A stretch of 64,000 nt of DNA from Icerya purchasi (taxonomy: Eukaryota; Arthropoda; Insecta; Hemiptera; Monophlebidae): assembly GCA_039619475.1 (NCBI GenBank), contig CM077115.1, forward strand, positions 155,595,774-155,659,773. The letters run 5' to 3'. Below, one piece after another: positions 58,579 through 64,000 of this stretch. The position numbers and the translations under genes are program-made. The stretch's first letter is position 1; every line of letters begins with the position of its first letter. The notes below the pieces were generated by a model that did not search any database, was not told the DNA's origin, and saw only the letters and a list, made by a program, of their open reading frames with translations.

Positions 58579-60025
58579 TTTTTTTTTTTTTTTTAATGCG
58601 ACGGTTTTTATTATTATTACATTAAACGGTACAGGCGCCGGCTGCACAAACGGGCCATATGCGCCCGGGGAACGGAAGGGATACTAAATTGAATTTAGGA
58701 GGTTAAGGGAATGAAGGAATTGGAACGCACTGTGGATATGACACGGAGAATCAGCTAGGAGTTGTGATAAGGAAGGGGGGAGGCCATGCTGGGCTCTAAG
58801 TGCTATAAGGGAATGACAAGATGTTAGTAAATGGGGAATGGAAAGCTGGGTTCTTTGGCAAAAAGGACAAAGAGGGGGATCGGTGCGCTGTCGGAGATAC
58901 GAATGGGTCAGGCGGGAGTGGGAAATCCTAAGTCTGGTAAGAATAATATTTTTCTTCCTTGAACGAAATGGAAGGGGGATCTGAGATAGAGGATCAGGTT
59001 TAACAAGGAAAAGGTTTTTTTGTTGACTAGAACTCCATACTTGTTCCCAGGATTTAATTATAAGGGATTTCAAGAAGGATTTCATATCGCTGGTAGAAGA
59101 GAAGTACGAGGATATGGCTGGAAGCCGGGATGCCTCCCTAGCAGCTCGGTCGATGGCCTCGTTACCAGGGAAACCAATATGGCTGGGGATCCACATGAAA
59201 GATATAGAAATTTGGGATCGAATAAGGAGATCGTGAAGGAGAAGGATGCGTTGTACAATTGCATTATCTGTGTAAAAGTTGTAGAGGGACATTAGAACAC
59301 TAAGTGAATCAGTAAGGATGAGGTATTTAGAAAGAGGTGGAGCGGAGGAGAGGAACTCAAGACACTTGAAGATGGCGAAAGATTCAGCCGAAAATACAGA
59401 GCAGGATTTTGGAAGCCGGAAGCGATGGGTGGTAGGAGGAACAAAAAAGGCTGATCCAACATGGCCAGTGGATTTTGAGCCATCCGTAAAGCAGAAGATG
59501 TAGTCAACGTATTTGACAGTTTCGAAAGTAATGTATTGATGAAGGATGTAGTCGGGATATATGGATTTGGGTAGATGGATTAAGTTGAGATTGATATCTG
59601 GGGTTAGAAAAAGCCAAGGAGGAGGGTTAGTGTACACTGGAGCAAGGGGAGGATTGAGAATAAATTTTCTAATTTGAGGAAAACGAGATTCAAACTTATT
59701 TTTGATGTTAGTTGCACAGTTAGGAACACGCAGAGTAGTCTGACTCTGTTGTTGGGAGTTGAAAAGGAGCTCATTGATCGGAAGGTTTGAATTGACAAGA
59801 GTGGAAGTCAAAAAGTTAGCTGTTAAGATCTCCCTTCTGAAATATAGGGGCAGCTGTCCGGATTGACAATTAAGACTGGCTGTAGGACTAGTGCAAAAGG
59901 CTCCAGTGGCTATTCGGATAGCTGAATGTTGGATAGAATCTAAGGATGACAATAGACACCGAGCCGCCGAACTGAACGCTTGGCAACCGTATTCTAATCT
60001 AGACCGGATTGGTTTGTTTAGTTTT
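58579..60025 (-). pseudogene. RNase H-bearing LINE, family C, least damaged copy, with poly-A tail
   Basis: The open frame 59952-58684 has 422 codons. It also reads open upstream to about 60020 (RSRLEYGCQAFSSAAR), so the Met is not a true start. The start SLDSIQHSAIRIATGAF is the usual block after the polymerase. RNase H has Asp157 (CFTDGS), Glu190 (FSAES), Asp215 (LTDS), His258 (IPSHIG) and Asn264. The C-terminal finger CPFCQRTQLSIPHLLTSC is intact (Cys362, Cys365, His374, Cys379). A T run at 58579-58594 is the poly-A tail. Polymerase and endonuclease are missing through 5' truncation near 60025. No stop lies within the remaining part, suggesting recent insertion. It cannot work alone. Confidence 0.9.
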
Positions 60026-61907
60026 ATCCGTAAAATTTTTTCAGAATTTCAGAAATAAAGTTTTTTTTCATTTAATCGTTTTTCGGATAACTGATTTTTG
60101 TACTGTCTGTTTATCTTTGATTATTTTAATAATTCCTTCTTTTTTTTTTTTTTCTTTTTCTGCTCGATAAACGGTTTTGAATGAAAAAGTTGGGCGGTAA
60201 ATATTTTCTCAAAAGAACTTCGGGACACGGGGTTATTAAAAGAAAATTATAAAAAAAAAAAAACATTTTCACCTTTGCCAAGACAAAATACGAATATATA
60301 TGTAAATTTCGCATATACACATTTATTTTTATGATCATGATATCGTATGCTGCTGTTTGATAATTGCTTGACTAAAAAAATTGCAGCTCCATGAAACACT
60401 CTTCGGACATTATTTCTGTTCTTCCCTTAATCAGTCCCCCATAGAATCTTCATCAAAATATTTTTTCTACTGAGGTCTTCCTCTCTTTAGGCTGTCCAAA
60501 ATTCTGATCTTTCCTTTCTATAATCCTTCGGCTGTCTATTATTGAAAGAGTATCGAAGCTATAATAATCTGAGTAGAAAACCGACCTGAAAAAAAACAAA
60601 AAAAAAAAACAAAGAAAACGTCAATTATATCGAAGACCGCTGCTTACCAAAACAAAAGAAAACAGATCAAAAAATATAGCTCATCGTGCAGCCAAACGTA
60701 TCATGTATTATATGAAACCGTCCCTTTTTGGACAATTTAATAGCTAAAAAGTAATGACTAGCGAGAAGGTTTCAAATTGCCGAATAAAAATTTAACCAGA
60801 TCAGTTAGAAATTCCAAGTGTCCCCCATGTAAAAATAGAAGGCACATTAAAGCTACTATTTGAAATAAATTTCAAAAAAAATTGCTTGGTAAAAACTAAC
60901 GTTGCGCCGGAAAAAAGACCTCGTGACAGGAAAATAAGAACGGAAAGGAAACACGGAAAAAATCAACCATTTTTCAATGTCAATTAAAGTGGAAAAATTG
61001 GCAAAAAAAAAAGTGATAAAATTCATAGTCAGTAAACTTGTAGCGGGTAGAGCAAAAATTTCGCTACTGTCGGATGCTTTAAAATTACATAATCAGAACT
61101 GAGACTAAGATCGGTGATTCTTCCACTCGCTTTGGAATAAGAAGAAAAAGAGGCAACGGACAAATAATTTTTAAATCTTCTACTGGTACAATCATTAAAA
61201 GGTATAGTAGATTTTTATTTACGTCCCCCCCCCCCCCCCCGTTTAAAATAAAATAATTATGTTTTGCGCAAATTGTTTATGAAGGAGATTGTACGAAATT
61301 AGAAGAACCTATTTTTCTTACTCACGTTACGAACCTATGTTCGAATAACACATATTACCAAAATAGCGCCGAAAACAGTTATTTCAAAAATTCGGAAGTA
61401 TACAGAAGGCGAGGAAAATGAACAAATTAGCAAAAATAACTTATGAGCAATAAGAGGACGAGAATATACAACCATCGTAAAAACTTGGAAGAAACGAATG
61501 AAAAACACGCGAAGAAGGAATAAGAGGATCCAAAAAGAAAAATATAACGTACAATAATAAAATCTTTACAATCCGCAACGCCGCCCTGTTTTTCGAGGGT
61601 ACTTGCTTTACTTTACTTTTAACAACGAAAAATTGTTTTCGATGCACCTATTATTTCGTATTCTTACGTGTAATAACTTTTATTCGTTTACGAAAATTCG
61701 AACTATTTAAAAATCGAAAGTGACAAATAGAAAAAGCTGAAGAAACTGCACCATAAGATCATACACGCACGCTCTGTTAAATCGCCCGTTATGGACGCAG
61801 CGTCGAAAGGACTAGACAAAACGGTAAATTAAATAACAAATGATGCATTAAAATAAAACAGAAGCAATTCTATCTGGCCACGTGCAGACACGTCCACAAC
61901 AACTCCA

Positions 61908-61956
<49 letters not shown>

Positions 61957-62714
61957 TTGAAAAGCTCAACTGGAATCGAAGCTATTATATTTAGAGGAGC
62001 TTTATGTAACTTTTTACCGAACGTAATAATATTATTAAAAACTATCATCTACTAAGTTTCTAACCGAAAAAACCCATATTTATGCGGAAACGAAATAAAT
62101 TCATCATTTGCAAATAAGTTGTTCATTATCTAAACTGCTTTATTATACAAGGACCGTCGGCAGTGCCGAATCACCGTCTCGAAAATATGGGACTACACCG
62201 TAGAACTGTTCTGCGCACATTTAAAACTATCTTAGGTAAAAGAATAGGAAAAAGATTTAATTTTTCTTGTAAAAGTACGCGAGAATTAAAATTAACGATA
62301 GCGAGAAGCATGTAAACGAAAAATCTTCAGCGCATAGCCGCACAAAAAATTTGAACGTAAACCTACTAATAAAATAATTTACACAAAGGTTCCTCTATCC
62401 AAGGCAGTGCTCAGAATTTTGAAAATTTACTTCGCACATTTATTTTATAAATAACAATACATTTTTCACTAATATTCATACTATTAATAATTTCCATCAT
62501 TTTGATTTATATGTATTAATAATATAAATGAATTACCCCCCCCCCCCCGTACATGAACATTAATAAAAATTACACCTATGTTATTGTACTCGAAGTAAAA
62601 AGGATGATACTGGTCTGGTCGAAATTCTGGCGGACAATGAAAAGGCCTGCGGAAACATTTTCAAAGCTTTCCCGACTTTTTCCTATTATATAGTTTTAAT
62701 ATTCAGCAGCGTTT
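60026..62714. other. Long unassigned stretch with simple repeats
   Basis: A TA microsatellite lies at 61911-61943, with C runs at 61227-61240 and 62537-62547, and short A/T runs. No domain found on either strand. The 68- and 70-codon frames are not recognisable. Confidence 0.4.
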
Positions 62715-62820
62715 ACCTTCTTTCTTTTCCTTTCCTTTTCTTTCTTTTCCGTTCCTTTTCTTTCTTTTCCATTCCTTTTCTTTCCTTTTCTTTCCTTTCC
62801 TTCCTTTTCTTTTTTCTCTT
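62715..62820. repeat. Pyrimidine tract of TTTCC/TTTTC units
   Basis: Around 100 bases of almost pure T and C on the plus strand, built from TTTCTTTTCC-type units. Such mirror-like tracts can adopt triplex structure. Confidence 0.85.
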
Positions 62821-62843
62821 TCTATTGTTTATTTTGATTTTTT

Positions 62844-62943
62844 TTTTTGTTCTTTTCATTTATTAATCTATACTTATAAGATGTAATTTCTCGTTTTTGT
62901 TCTTTTCATTTATTAATCTATACTTATGAGATGTAACTTCTCG
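62844..62943. repeat. Two tandem copies of a 50-bp unit
   Basis: TTTTTGTTCTTTTCATTTAT begins each copy at 62844 and 62894. The copies end in GATGTAATTTCTCG and GATGTAACTTCTCG and differ at about two positions. The second copy runs directly into the tail-like block at 62943. Confidence 0.85.
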
Positions 62944-62995
62944 GCGTCGCAAATGGCCTTAGCTGCTGAGCGACTTTAAATAAATAAATTATAAA
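62943..62995 (+). repeat. Short LINE/SINE-like 3' tail, copy 2
   Basis: GCGTCGCAAATGGCCTTAGC then TGCTGAGCGACTTTAAATAAATAA. Similar to 9147-9200 and in the same orientation. Probably the 3' end of a retroelement family whose body is not recognisable here. Confidence 0.5.
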
Positions 62996-63110
62996 TAAAA
63001 AGTTTCGCATAAAATATTAATGAAGCACCTAAAAATATGGAGCGTATTGCTTCATTTTTATTTTTAATGTAAGAACACTCTGAAAAAACATCAATATTTA
63101 TTTTAAATTT

Positions 63111-63480
63111 TTGATTTTTTTCAGATTTTTGTGTGTATTTATAATAATTATTTCAGTTCTACTGTGGGGCGGAGTGTTAGCAAAAGTAGAGGAAAAACGG
63201 AAACTAGTCGAAGATATCAAAAATCGAAAAATGAAATATCTGGCTCACAAATTTAGAGAAAACGACTTGTTCATGCTGGCGGTACAAGGGAAGATACAAG
63301 GAAAGCCGATAAAAGGACGAAGGAGATTAGAATTAATGACAACGAACCTTCCGGCAAACTCACCATGTAAAAGTCTACGAGAGACGATTACTGAGCCCAG
63401 AGATAGATTAATTTAATAATGCATGCAATCTCTTGTCTCAAGAGACGCAACCATGATGATGATGAGTGGGACGGCGGGGG
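63111..63480 (+). pseudogene. RTE-type LINE C-terminal fragment with ATG-repeat end
   Basis: The 101-codon frame at 63111-63416 reads RKLVEDIKNRKMKYLAHKFR, then MLAVQGKIQGKPIKGRRRLE. These match the I..RK..Y.GH..R and GKI.GKRG.GRRR blocks near the end of RTE-type ORF2 proteins. It ends soon after, and the 3' end carries CATGATGATGATGAG at 63451-63465, the short tandem-repeat tail typical of RTE rather than poly-A. Everything before the C-terminal ~100 residues is missing. The first ~25 residues of the frame are hydrophobic and unrelated, so the true insertion begins near 63185. Confidence 0.75.
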
Positions 63481-64000
63481 GGTAGGTTAACAATCTCGTG
63501 GATACGGCTTTGCCTTTACCATTCTTTTGCGACGCTATAGCTCAGTGTGTGTTCATTTTTGTACACGACAGCTTTTTAATTTTTTCTGTTTCCCATCGAT
63601 AGAATTATAAGCGATAATTGTTACAAATAATTTCTCATGGTTTCCGATTACTTTTGATCTTCCACGATGCTGAGAATATCGCATAAGTCCGAAAGAATTT
63701 TGTTTTTGTAATATTTAGGTAGAAATAACAATTTCTTTTCTTCGTATTCTTTAAATACAGGGAAATACAGAAAGAAACAAACACTTTTTTTTTGCAAAAT
63801 GTCCTAAATTCTTGATAGCTAAATAGTCGCAATGAAACGAACGTTTATCGTTCGTTGTTTATTCAGAAAGATAACAAAACGAATAAAAACAAAACAAGAA
63901 AAAGGGATTCATTAAATAGAAAAATTGTAATATTTAGAACCTTTTACAAACTCTCTAAGGTTAGTCAAGCTATGATGTCTCGGCAGAACCTTAACTGTAT
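63481..64000. other. Unassigned stretch to window end
   Basis: No recognised feature. A G run borders it at about 63474-63481. Confidence 0.4.

Noticed and set aside
59020..59503. Plus-strand frames of 91 and 61 codons within the family C LINE
   Set aside because: They lie antisense to the intact 422-codon LINE frame.
1..64000. CRISPR arrays, operons, ribosome binding sites, prophage or plasmid functions
   Set aside because: The sequence is eukaryotic repeat-rich DNA. No regularly spaced direct repeats or bacterial gene layout was seen.

Overview
This window is eukaryotic, A+T-rich and full of transposable-element remains. The element mix fits an arthropod, most likely an insect: RNase H-bearing I/R1-like LINEs, Jockey and RTE LINEs, mariner-, pogo/Tigger- and hAT-type DNA transposons, and palindromic foldback elements. 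Homopolymer runs and TA/TAA/ATG microsatellites are common. The species cannot be fixed from the sequence. No host protein-coding gene, rRNA or clear tRNA gene was recognised. Every long reading frame with an identifiable domain belongs to a mobile element, and nearly all are broken. Unassigned stretches could be intergenic DNA or a long intron.

Layout. 1-6.2 kb: a near-perfect 512-bp palindrome built from the start of a mariner-type transposase (903-1414), the first copy of a foldback repeat with an AACCGACTTC head (3751-4520), and an RTE LINE fragment (5706-6168). 6.6-12 kb: a small foldback element with an exact 15-bp target duplication (6661-6941), an element embedded in TA microsatellite (9640-10030) and a minus-strand mariner remnant (10920-11990). 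12.8-15.5 kb: a LINE tail, the second foldback repeat with its loop inverted (13089-13950), and a decayed LINE endonuclease (14290-15490). 15.5-21.2 kb has no recognised feature. 21.2-29.6 kb is a dense LINE cluster with a pogo/Tigger piece.

31-41.3 kb: a Jockey gag knuckle, a LINE split by a complete hAT element with 8-bp target duplications (34117-35634), a pogo/Tigger deletion derivative (37012-37503), and a Jockey reverse transcriptase (40145-41255). 42.9-43.7 kb: a long foldback palindrome. 48.6-50.6 kb: a cluster of TA-embedded elements. 52.8-55.1 kb: a LINE piece, a SINE-like element and a short palindrome. 55.8-57.0 kb: an unusually GC/CpG-rich, repeat-free segment, the best candidate for conserved host DNA. 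57.3-57.7 kb: a ~43-bp tandem repeat. 58.6-60.0 kb: the least damaged LINE, with an open 422-codon C-terminal frame. 62.7-63.5 kb: pyrimidine tract, tandem repeat, LINE-like tail and an RTE end.

How the parts relate. One LINE family is present at least six times, always truncated at its 5' end. Most LINE pieces point to the minus strand, as would be expected if the window were an intron of a plus-strand gene. The most distinctive signals are the three kinds of palindromic element, one showing an apparent loop inversion between copies, and the elements bounded by TA microsatellites.
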